From Sphingomonas sp. So64.6b (GTDB lineage: Bacteria > Pseudomonadota > Alphaproteobacteria > Sphingomonadales > Sphingomonadaceae), in contig NZ_CP048817.1 of assembly GCF_014171475.1 (NCBI RefSeq), forward strand, positions 2,914,001 through 2,978,000: DNA of 64,000 nt. The letters are read 5' to 3'. A program made the translations under genes and the position numbers. A model generated the notes under the pieces. It was given only the letters and a program-made list of their open reading frames with translations. It had not been told where the DNA came from and ran no database searches. This document shows positions 55,414 to 64,000 of the stretch, piece after piece; the first letter of the stretch is position 1; the number at the start of each line of letters is the position of its first letter.

Positions 55414-56412
55414 ATGACAGCCTATTCCCTGCTCGATCTCGTGCCCGTCGTCGAAGGCGGCACCGTGTCCCAGGCGCTCGCCAACGCCGCCGATCTCGCT
55501 CAGCACGCCGAAGCGCTTGGCTTCAGCCGCTACTGGACGGCCGAGCATCATGGCATGACCGGCATCGCCAGCGCCGCCACTTCAGTGGTGATCGGGCATG
55601 TCGCCGCCGCGACCAGCACGATCCGCGTCGGTGCCGGCGGGATCATGCTGCCCAATCATTCGCCCCTGATCATCGCCGAGCAGTTCGGCACGCTCGATGC
55701 GCTGTTCCCCGGCCGGATCGACCTCGGACTTGGCCGTGCGCCAGGGTCGGACCAGAAGGTCGCGCGCGCCATGCGCCGCACGCTCGAAACCGACTCCAAC
55801 GCCTTTCCGCAGGACGTGCTGGAACTGCAAAGCTATTTCGCCGATGACGGCAAGACCGGGATCAGCGCGACGCCGGGCGCCGGCGCGAAGGTCGACCTGT
55901 GGATCCTCGGCTCAAGCACGTTTGGCGCGCAGCTCGCTGCGGCACTCGGCCTGCCCTATGCTTTCGCCTCGCATTTCGCGCCCGACGCGCTCGATGCGGC
56001 GATCGCCATCTATCGCCGCGACTTCCGTCCTTCGGCTGCACTGGCGAAACCGCACGTCATGGCGGGCTTCAATATCTTCGCCGCCGACAGCGACGAAGAA
56101 GCCGAACTGCTCGCCAGTTCGCAGCAACAGGCGTTCGTTGCCCTGCGCACCGGCAATCCGGGCAAGATGAAACCGCCACTCGCCGGCTATCGCCAGTCGC
56201 TCGGCGCCCAGGGCGCTGCGATTCTCGATCATGTGCTGCAATGTTCGGCGGTCGGCAGCCCGGCCACAGTCGCGCGCGGGATCGCCGCGTTCATCGAACG
56301 CACCGGCGTGGACGAAATCATGGTGGCGAGCTCGATCTACGATCACGACGCGCGCAAGCGGAGTCTCGAGATCACCGCCGAAGTGATGAGCGAACTGAAA
56401 GTGGCCGCATAA
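55414..56412 (+). CDS. LLM class flavin-dependent oxidoreductase
   Basis: A 332-residue luciferase-like monooxygenase with [39 protein letters not shown], and [20 protein letters not shown], the single-chain alkanal monooxygenase-like group. It uses reduced flavin; the substrate is unknown. It stands alone. Confidence 0.92.
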   Translation: MTAYSLLDLVPVVEGGTVSQALANAADLAQHAEALGFSRYWTAEHHGMTGIASAATSVVIGHVAAATSTIRVGAGGIMLPNHSPLIIAEQFGTLDALFPGRIDLGLGRAPGSDQKVARAMRRTLETDSNAFPQDVLELQSYFADDGKTGISATPGAGAKVDLWILGSSTFGAQLAAALGLPYAFASHFAPDALDAAIAIYRRDFRPSAALAKPHVMAGFNIFAADSDEEAELLASSQQQAFVALRTGNPGKMKPPLAGYRQSLGAQGAAILDHVLQCSAVGSPATVARGIAAFIERTGVDEIMVASSIYDHDARKRSLEITAEVMSELKVAA

Positions 56413-56552
56413 AATTCCTCCCCCGCAGGGGGAGGGGGACCGCGAGCGAAGCGAGGGGTGGAGGGGTGTGCCAAGCAGTGTTCCGCCTGTGGAAAGCCCC
56501 TCCACCATTTGCTGAAGAAGCAAATGGTCCCCTCCCCTCCGGGGAGGAATTA
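56413..56552. repeat. Intergenic palindromic repeat (CCTCCACC type), second copy
   Basis: AATTCCTCCCCCGCAGGGGG opens and CCCCTCCGGGGAGGAATT closes; inner GGGGTGGAGGGG pairs with CCCCTCCACC, then GCTGAAGAAGC. It has the same plan as 49247-49392. It lies between the LLM gene and the converging kinase. Confidence 0.75.
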
Positions 56553-57992
56553 GTTGGCCGCCGGCAATCTCAACCGCACCAGCAAACCACCCAGATCCTC
56601 GCTCTCCTCAAGCGACACGGTGCCCTCGTAAATCTCCGCCACGTCGCGCACGATCGCCATGCCCAACCCGGTGCCGGGCTTGCCCGAATCGAGTCGCACA
56701 CCGCGGTCGAAGATGCGCACGCGCTGTTCCTCGGGGATGCCCATGCCGTCATCCTCGATCAGGAATTCGACGAAGCCCGAATGCTGGCCGACCGTGACGA
56801 ACACGCTGCCGCCGCCATATTTCGCGGCGTTCTCGATCAAATTGCCGAGCATCTCATCGAGATCCTGCCGCTCGACATGGACCTGCAGCGTCTTCGGCCC
56901 GGCAATGTCGATGCGGACGTGGCGATAGAGCCGCGCGACGGCGCGTTCGACCGATTCGAGGCTCGGCCAGACATCGGCGCGGCTGTGCGCCGATCCGCGC
57001 CGGCCGACCGCGCGGGCGCGCGCAAGGTGATGGTCGACCTGGCGCCGCATCGTCCGCGCCTCGCGCACCACCGTCTCGCCGAGATCGTCGGCCTGTGCCG
57101 TCGCGGCGTTCATGATCACGGTCAGCGGCGTCTTCAGCGCATGCGCCAGATTGCCGGCATGACGGCGCGCTTCCTCGGCCTGACGCTCGTTATGCGCGAT
57201 CAGGCCGTTCAGTTCCTCGACCATCGGCGCGACCTCGATCGGCATCGCGCGCTCGATCTGGCGCGATTTGCCGGCGCGCATCCGCGCAATCTCCTCGCGC
57301 ACCTTGCGCAGCGGCCATAGCCCGTAAAATGTCTGCAGCGCGGCCATGACGAGCAAGCCGACACCAAGCAGCGCGAAGCTGCGCACCAGCGTCCGCCGTA
57401 ACGCACTGATCTGCGCGTCGAGCCCTTCGCGGGTCTGCGCGACCTGAAAACGCCAGCGGATCGGCGATCCGGGCAGTTTCACATCGCGTTCCAGGATACG
57501 CAGCTTCTCGCCGTTGAACTGAATGCTGTCGTAACTGTGGATGCCGAGATCGGTGTGCTTCGACCCGAAAGCGAGACGCCGGTCCCATAGCGAGCGCGAC
57601 GGAAAATCCTCACGCCCCGTGGTGCTGACCTGCCAGTAAAGCCCCGAATAGGGTTCGAGGAAGCGCTGATCGGCGGGTTCGCGGTTGAACACCACTTCGC
57701 CGTCCGGACCGATCTCGGCCGAGACGATCAACGCGGTCAGGACATATTCGAGCTGGTCGTCGAAATTGCGCGTGATCGCGGAGGACAGCACGCGATCGAG
57801 CGCAAAGCCGCCGCCAGTGAGCAGCAACAGGATCCACGCCGCGGCGATCAGGATCATCCGCCGGCTGAGCGAGCCGGTGGTGCGGACATAACCGCGCCCG
57901 AGCGGGGTTTCGGGTTCGATCGTGGCGGGAGCGTTCGCCCCCTCCTCTCCGTTCGCCCTGAGCTTGTCGAAGGGCTGTTCTACTTCTTCCAC
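56550..57992 (-). CDS. Sensor histidine kinase (PhoQ/FeuQ-like)
   Basis: A protein of up to 480 residues. It has two membrane helices (MILIAAAWILLLLTGGGFAL and LLGVGLLVMAALQTFYGL), a periplasmic domain between them, a phosphoacceptor HAGNLAHALKTPLTVI and ATPase blocks NLIENAAKYG, DDGMGIPEEQ and GTGLGMAI. The first 15 or so residues (EEVEQPFDKLRANGEEG) are translated from a palindromic repeat, so the true start may be near 57887 (GTG) or 57857 (ATG). It works with the response regulator upstream. Confidence 0.93.
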   Translation of the reverse strand: MEEVEQPFDKLRANGEEGANAPATIEPETPLGRGYVRTTGSLSRRMILIAAAWILLLLTGGGFALDRVLSSAITRNFDDQLEYVLTALIVSAEIGPDGEVVFNREPADQRFLEPYSGLYWQVSTTGREDFPSRSLWDRRLAFGSKHTDLGIHSYDSIQFNGEKLRILERDVKLPGSPIRWRFQVAQTREGLDAQISALRRTLVRSFALLGVGLLVMAALQTFYGLWPLRKVREEIARMRAGKSRQIERAMPIEVAPMVEELNGLIAHNERQAEEARRHAGNLAHALKTPLTVIMNAATAQADDLGETVVREARTMRRQVDHHLARARAVGRRGSAHSRADVWPSLESVERAVARLYRHVRIDIAGPKTLQVHVERQDLDEMLGNLIENAAKYGGGSVFVTVGQHSGFVEFLIEDDGMGIPEEQRVRIFDRGVRLDSGKPGTGLGMAIVRDVAEIYEGTVSLEESEDLGGLLVRLRLPAAN

Positions 57993-58043
57993 GGTCAGAA
58001 GGAGGAAGAACGGTGCTTCGACAAGCTCAGCACAAACGGTGAG
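57950..58043. repeat. TGAGCTTGTCGAAG-type palindrome, full copy within the kinase 5' end
   Basis: CGTTCGCCCTGAGCTTGTCG (from 57950) and the inverted arm CTTCGACAAGCTCAGCACAA (from 58016) surround an inner TTCTTCC/GGAAGAA pair. The element separates the response regulator and kinase genes and overlaps the kinase reading frame. Confidence 0.8.
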
Positions 58044-58058
58044 AGGGCGGTGCGCGCA

Positions 58059-58724
58059 TCAAGCATCGGGATCTTCAAGGCTATAGCCCAGACCCCGGAT
58101 GGTGGTGATCACTTCCTGGCCGAGCTTCTTGCGGATGCGCGTCACGAACACTTCGATGGTGTTCGAATCGCGGTCGAAATCCTGGTCGTAGATATGCTCG
58201 ATCAGTTCGGTCCGGCTGACCACCTTGCCCTTGTGATGGAGCAGATAGCTGAGCAATTTATATTCCTGCGCAGTCAGCTTGACCGGCTCGCCGGCCAGCG
58301 TGACCTTGCCCGAACGCGTGTCGAGCCGGACATCGCCCGCGGTCAGTTCCGACGAGGCATTGCCCGAAGCACGGCGAATCAACGCGCGCAGCCGGGCGAT
58401 CAGTTCCTCCGACTGGAACGGCTTGGCGACGTAATCGTCGGCACCGGCATCGAGCCCGGCGACCTTGTCCGACCAGCTGTCGCGCGCGGTCAGCACCAGC
58501 ACCGGCGCGGTGCGGCCTTCCTTGCGCCAGCGGTCGAGCACGGTCAGCCCGTCGATCTCGGGCAAGCCGAGATCGAGTACGATCGCGTCGTAATTCTCGG
58601 TCGAGCCCATGAAATGCCCTTCCTCGCCATCGGTGGCGAGGTCGATCGCATAGCCGGCACCTTCCAGCGTGTTCTTGAGCTGCTGGCCGAGATTGGGTTC
58701 GTCTTCGACGATCAGGACGCGCAT
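58059..58724 (-). CDS. OmpR/PhoB-family response regulator
   Basis: A 221-residue regulator with receiver residues MRVLIVEDEPN, the phosphoacceptor Asp in VLDLGLPEIDG and VLTARDSWSDKVAGLDAGAD, then a winged-helix domain (LTAQEYKLLSYLLHHKGKVV, VFVTRIRKKLG). It is close to PhoP/FeuP-like regulators. The ATG at 58724 follows GGGGAAG. The cognate kinase is downstream. Confidence 0.95.
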   Translation of the reverse strand: MRVLIVEDEPNLGQQLKNTLEGAGYAIDLATDGEEGHFMGSTENYDAIVLDLGLPEIDGLTVLDRWRKEGRTAPVLVLTARDSWSDKVAGLDAGADDYVAKPFQSEELIARLRALIRRASGNASSELTAGDVRLDTRSGKVTLAGEPVKLTAQEYKLLSYLLHHKGKVVSRTELIEHIYDQDFDRDSNTIEVFVTRIRKKLGQEVITTIRGLGYSLEDPDA

Positions 58725-58755
58725 TCTACTTCCCCTCCAGCCACCAAAAGGCGGA

Positions 58756-59064
58756 TTATTTACCGGTACGGCCCATGACGCGGCCCGACTGGCCGTCGAC
58801 TTCGACCCAGATGACAATGCCATCGCGCAGGAATTTCAGCGTGTAAATGCCGCTGAGCGAATCGAGCTCGACACCAAGATACTGCGCACCGCGCATTTGC
58901 GGCACGACGCGCCGCTCAATCTCGTGCAGCGGCAACAACTTGCCCTTTTTGAGTTGATCGAACGCTTCGACCTGGTCGCCACGGCGTTGCTGGGGCGCAG
59001 GATCGGCGACGGCCGACCCGGCGGCGGCAACCATGCAGAAAGCGAGAGGGAGCAACATCTTCAT
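58756..59064 (-). CDS. PepSY domain periplasmic protein
   Basis: A 102-residue protein with a signal peptide (MLLPLAFCMVAAAGSAVADP) and one PepSY domain (GVELDSLSGIYTLKFLRDG, then VWVEVDGQSGRVMGR). It is the first gene of the set with the regulator (31 bp downstream) and kinase, an arrangement in which the PepSY protein may tune the sensor in the periplasm. That role is inferred. Confidence 0.88.
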   Translation of the reverse strand: MKMLLPLAFCMVAAAGSAVADPAPQQRRGDQVEAFDQLKKGKLLPLHEIERRVVPQMRGAQYLGVELDSLSGIYTLKFLRDGIVIWVEVDGQSGRVMGRTGK

Positions 59065-59228
59065 CTGCCTCGCATAGGGAGACGGGCTTGAACAGCCTGT
59101 GAATGCACGCGTTATCGTTGCGACAGGCAAGGCCGACTTGCCCGCCACCCGCATCCTACCTACAGCCCCCTCAAAATGACCGCTCGTCCCGCCACATTCA
59201 GGGCAGCGGCGAAAATCCCAGGACATCC

Positions 59229-61010
<1,782 letters not shown>

Positions 61011-61059
61011 GGCCAGGTGTCTTTTCTTCCGTCATCCCCGCGAAGGTGACGGTGAAGCG

Positions 61060-62076
61060 TTAAGCGCCCAACTCCAGCGTCACGCGCGTGCCGGTGCGAT
61101 CGCTGTCGGTCCGGAGCGTACCACCGGCCTGCCGCGCGAACGCCTCGATCAGGCGGCCGCCCAGGCCGTTGTCGCGACCGGTAACAACCGGTGCCTCGGG
61201 CAACCCGACGCCATCGTCCGACACCGTGACGATCCAGCCACCGCCGCTGACATTGCGGAACGTCACCAGGATCGCGCCGATATCGCGGCCGGGAAAGGCA
61301 TGCTTGGCGGCGTTGGTGACGAGCTCGTTGACCACCAGTCCGATCGATACGGCGCGGTCGCGCGGCACCGATGCTTCGTCGGTGTCGCAAGTGAGCGTGA
61401 TGCCGCCGCGCAGGAACAATGCCTCGGACAGCGCCGTGCACAGGTCGCCCAGATAATCGCGCATCTCGACCATGCCCGGCTGGTCGCCGCCGCGATAGAG
61501 ATGGCGATGCGCGCGCGCGATGCTGTCGATGCGCATCTGTGCCACCCCCAGCGCGTCCGCCGTCGCCGGGTCGGCCGCACGGCGCTTCTGCATGTCGAGC
61601 AGCCCTGCGACGATCGCGAAATTATTCTTCATGCGGTGGTCGAATTCGGCGAGGAACAGGTCGCGATCGGCGATTTCGCGATCGCGCTCCTGCGTCGCAC
61701 GCCGCGCGGCGCGGCGGAACAGTTCGGCGACCGCGATGGTGATGATCGCGGTGACCGTGACGACGCCGATCGAAAGCGGCCCGGCGCCGTTCTCGAACCG
61801 GAATGAATTGCGGATCGGGAAAAGATAATACCAGATATACAGGATCATCACCGTCGCGCTCACCGCGCCCGCAAAGGCGCGCGCGAACAGCGTGGCGAGC
61901 ATGATCGCCGGATAGATCAATGCGAACGGCGCGGCGCCACCGGCCACCAGATCGAAGCCGATGCGCAGGATGCGTGCCGCGCCCGATGTGATCAGCCCAA
62001 CGGCAATTTGCGTCACCCAGACCGGAATGGTCGGCGAGAGGCGATCACAAAGGTCCAGTTCGCCGATACGAGCCAT
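61060..62076 (-). CDS. Membrane histidine kinase, HWE/HisKA_2 type
   Basis: A 338-residue protein with several membrane helices (about 20-125) and the HisKA_2 dimer region AEFDHRMKNNFAIVAGLLDM with the phosphoacceptor His, then VNELVTNAAKHAFPG and DDGVGLPEA as the ATPase. This type often feeds the general stress PhyR pathway of alphaproteobacteria. No response regulator adjoins it, so its partner lies elsewhere. Confidence 0.9.
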   Translation of the reverse strand: MARIGELDLCDRLSPTIPVWVTQIAVGLITSGAARILRIGFDLVAGGAAPFALIYPAIMLATLFARAFAGAVSATVMILYIWYYLFPIRNSFRFENGAGPLSIGVVTVTAIITIAVAELFRRAARRATQERDREIADRDLFLAEFDHRMKNNFAIVAGLLDMQKRRAADPATADALGVAQMRIDSIARAHRHLYRGGDQPGMVEMRDYLGDLCTALSEALFLRGGITLTCDTDEASVPRDRAVSIGLVVNELVTNAAKHAFPGRDIGAILVTFRNVSGGGWIVTVSDDGVGLPEAPVVTGRDNGLGGRLIEAFARQAGGTLRTDSDRTGTRVTLELGA

Positions 62077-62144
62077 GGTGTGGAGTCAGCAATGGCGCGC
62101 GGATCAAGTCAAGCGGCGTTAGCGAGCAACCTGATCCATATCAG

Positions 62145-62972
62145 TCATAATCGCAGCGAGCGTCCGTTCCGGCCGGCAAGATCGACGATATAATGCCACG
62201 CCACGCGCCCCGAACGGCTGCCGCGCCGCGTCGCCCAGCCGACCGCGTCGACCGCGTCGAACGGCAGGTCATAAGCATCGGTATAACCGCGCACCATCGC
62301 GAGATAGCCGTCCTGATCGACGACATGGAATCCCAGGCTCAACCCGAACCGGTCGGCCAGCGCGAGATTGTCGTCGACCGCGTCGCGCGGATTGATTGCG
62401 CTTTCCTGCTCGGCAATGTCGCGCGGCACCAGGTGACGGCGGTTGGAGGTGACGATCAGCCGCGCATTGGCCGGCCGCGCCTCCGCCCCGCCCTGCAGCA
62501 TCGAGCGCAACGCACGCGCGTCGCTCGCCGCATTGAAGCCAAGATCATCGATAAACAGCACGAACGCGCGCGGCACCGGCGCGATCGCCGCAAACAAGGC
62601 GGGCAGCGTATCGAGCTGCGTGGTGACCACTTCGATCAGCGCGAGTCGCTTGCCTTCCCCCTGAAGTGCCGCAACCGCGCTTTTGACCAAAGCCGATTTG
62701 CCCGTGCCACGCGCGCCCCATAACAACACGTCATGCGCCGCCTGACCCTGGGCAAGGCGATCGAGGTTGGCGACCAATGTCGTTTTCTGCGTGTCGATGC
62801 CGTGAAGCTGATCGAGCGGCAACGCCGCGAAATCGCGCGCCGCGGCCAGCGCGACACCGCGCCACAAATAGGCCGGATGGGCCAGCGGATCGGCCGGCAC
62901 CGGTGCGGGCGGCGCGATACGGTCGAGTGCGGCGGCGATACGGTCGAGCGATGTCTGTTGATCTTCGGCCAT
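62145..62972 (-). CDS. DUF815 family ATPase
   Basis: A 275-residue AAA-like protein with Walker A LLWGARGTGKSALVKS, Walker B FVLFIDDLGFNA, and sensor ARLIVTSNRRHLVPRD, typical of DUF815. The family's function is unknown. It stands between a kinase and a TPR gene on the same strand. Confidence 0.92.
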   Translation of the reverse strand: MAEDQQTSLDRIAAALDRIAPPAPVPADPLAHPAYLWRGVALAAARDFAALPLDQLHGIDTQKTTLVANLDRLAQGQAAHDVLLWGARGTGKSALVKSAVAALQGEGKRLALIEVVTTQLDTLPALFAAIAPVPRAFVLFIDDLGFNAASDARALRSMLQGGAEARPANARLIVTSNRRHLVPRDIAEQESAINPRDAVDDNLALADRFGLSLGFHVVDQDGYLAMVRGYTDAYDLPFDAVDAVGWATRRGSRSGRVAWHYIVDLAGRNGRSLRL

Positions 62973-62981
62973 ACCATCTTC

Positions 62982-63070
62982 CGTTCGGGCTGAGCTTGTC
63001 GAAGCCCCGCTCTTCTGGTGCGCAGCGTTAGAAGAAAGAACGGCCCTTCGACAAGCTCAGGGCGAACGGT
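62982..63070. repeat. TGAGCTTGTCGAAG-type palindrome, full copy
   Basis: CGTTCGGGCTGAGCTTGTCG (from 62982) and the inverted arm CTTCGACAAGCTCAGGGCGA (to 63064) surround TTCTTCT/AGAAGAA-like inner arms. It lies in the gap between the DUF815 and TPR genes. Confidence 0.8.
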
Positions 63071-63076
63071 TGAGAT

Positions 63077-64000
63077 TTAGGCCAGGGTCTTCAACAACGC
63101 CGCCGCCGCATCGCGGTCCTCGAAGCTCGGATCGGACAGCGCCGCATCGATCTGCCCGCGCGCATCGGCACCGCGGCCGAGTTCGGCATAGACCTGGCCG
63201 AGGTGCCAGCGCAGCATTGCGTGTTCGGGCGCGATCGCCACTGCCTTTTCGAACAATTGCGCCGCGGCGCCATTGTTCCCGCTTTGATAAAGCGCCCAGC
63301 CATAGGCGTCGGTCACCACCGGGTTGAGCGGCGCGAGGCGATAGGCCGCCTTGGCATAGGAAAGACCGGTCGCATCGTCGTCATCGCCGAGATAGGCATA
63401 GGCCAGTTCGGTGAGCAAAGCGGCGTCGCGGTTGCCGACGCGCTGGCGCAGTCCCTCCAGCGTTTCGATTGCGGCGTCGAATTCGCCCGATGCGAGCTGC
63501 CAATGCGCGGCGAGACGCTGGCCGGCGATGTTCTGCGGATTCTGCGACAGGAACAGCGCAAGCACGTTCGACGCTTCGGGCCGATGGCCGGCGCGGTCGA
63601 GCGCGTCGACCGTGCGCAACATGGTCGGTTCGTCGAAACGGATATCGGCGGCGCGGCGATAGGCGGCGGCGGCTTCGCCATAACGCTTCAGCACCATCTG
63701 CATGTCGCCGACCGCAAGCCAGGCGGCGGGCGCGCCGGGCGAAAGCCGGGTCAGCGCCTGCGCCTGATCGAGCGCCTGGCCATTTTCGCCCGCATCGACC
63801 AGCGCGCGCAGGAACACCATGCGCCGCACCGGATCGTCGGGATTGTCGTTGGCGAGCCCACCGAGCACGGTCAGGCTGTCATCGGTGCCGAACGGCACCG
63901 ACGCATCGCGCACCGGAAATGCCGCCCGGTCGAGATATTTGCCCGCCCAGTCGCGCTCGCCGGTGCGCTCGAACGCGCGCGCGACCAGGGTCAGCGTATA
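63077..64000 (-). CDS. Tetratricopeptide repeat protein, 5' end outside window
   Basis: The frame is open from the window edge to a stop at 63077, so at least 307 C-terminal residues are present. It is a series of TPR-like helix pairs, for example AWLAVGDMQMVLKRYGEAAA, AYAYLGDDDDATGLSYAKAA and YGWALYQSGNNGAAAQLFEK. The last ones suggest a protein-protein scaffold, possibly in exopolysaccharide or secretion systems. No signal or partner domain is visible in this part. Confidence 0.85.
   Translation of the reverse strand, partial: YTLTLVARAFERTGERDWAGKYLDRAAFPVRDASVPFGTDDSLTVLGGLANDNPDDPVRRMVFLRALVDAGENGQALDQAQALTRLSPGAPAAWLAVGDMQMVLKRYGEAAAAYRRAADIRFDEPTMLRTVDALDRAGHRPEASNVLALFLSQNPQNIAGQRLAAHWQLASGEFDAAIETLEGLRQRVGNRDAALLTELAYAYLGDDDDATGLSYAKAAYRLAPLNPVVTDAYGWALYQSGNNGAAAQLFEKAVAIAPEHAMLRWHLGQVYAELGRGADARGQIDAALSDPSFEDRDAAAALLKTLA

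Overview
The window is a high-GC chromosomal segment of an alphaproteobacterium, most likely a Sphingomonas-like member of the Sphingomonadales. This rests on the protein families seen (UrcA, DUF1192, ParD-like next to a second methionyl aminopeptidase, SleB-type hydrolase, HWE-type kinase), a large RNase E with acidic insertions, and intergenic palindromes whose translation reads FDKLR. I saw no rRNA, tRNA, CRISPR array or prophage.

Layout: 1-20 kb is mostly conserved chromosome. It holds a WYL regulator end, a flotillin/YqiJ-type membrane pair, a quinone oxidoreductase, clpA, an UrcA protein, a broken rhodanese gene, a ParD-like/methionyl aminopeptidase pair, a membrane GGDEF cyclase, an acyl-CoA ligase, a methyltransferase, a succinate-semialdehyde-type dehydrogenase, and the plus-strand run xseB-ispA-(small membrane protein)-coaD-cyclophilin-queA.

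20-35 kb is accessory. Genes are sparse, intergenic DNA is long, and tandem repeats are frequent. It holds a secreted cupin, an I78 inhibitor lipoprotein, an ArsR/SRPBCC pair with a 20-bp operator palindrome, a complete IS21-family element that has cut an S41 peptidase, a small secreted-protein gene frameshifted by a 10-bp duplication, an XRE-cupin regulator with an inverted-repeat operator, a PhyH dioxygenase, a DUF2157/GDYXXLXY pair, and a c-type cytochrome lipoprotein with a small partner.

35-64 kb returns to core functions: EF-hand protein, HAD phosphatase, RlaP-like nucleotidyltransferase, tgt, SleB hydrolase, N-acetylmuramoyl-L-alanine amidase, rne, M48 protease and DsbA-like protein, an ABC-2 exporter, CocE hydrolase, a minus-strand run HAD-dapD-NTF2-QC-glpX, an LLM flavoprotein, a PepSY/response regulator/histidine kinase set, an ABC-F ATPase, an HWE kinase, a DUF815 ATPase and a TPR protein. 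queA and tgt both serve queuosine synthesis but lie 18 kb apart.

The best observations are: the signal-peptide frameshift that removing one 10-bp repeat copy would exactly repair; operator palindromes lying on start codons of two regulators; a mobile-looking palindromic element that begins at the stop codon of two unrelated genes; a cluster of unexplained short tandem arrays at 29.7-33.2 kb; and the ParD-like/MetAP pair with its own operator-like palindrome.
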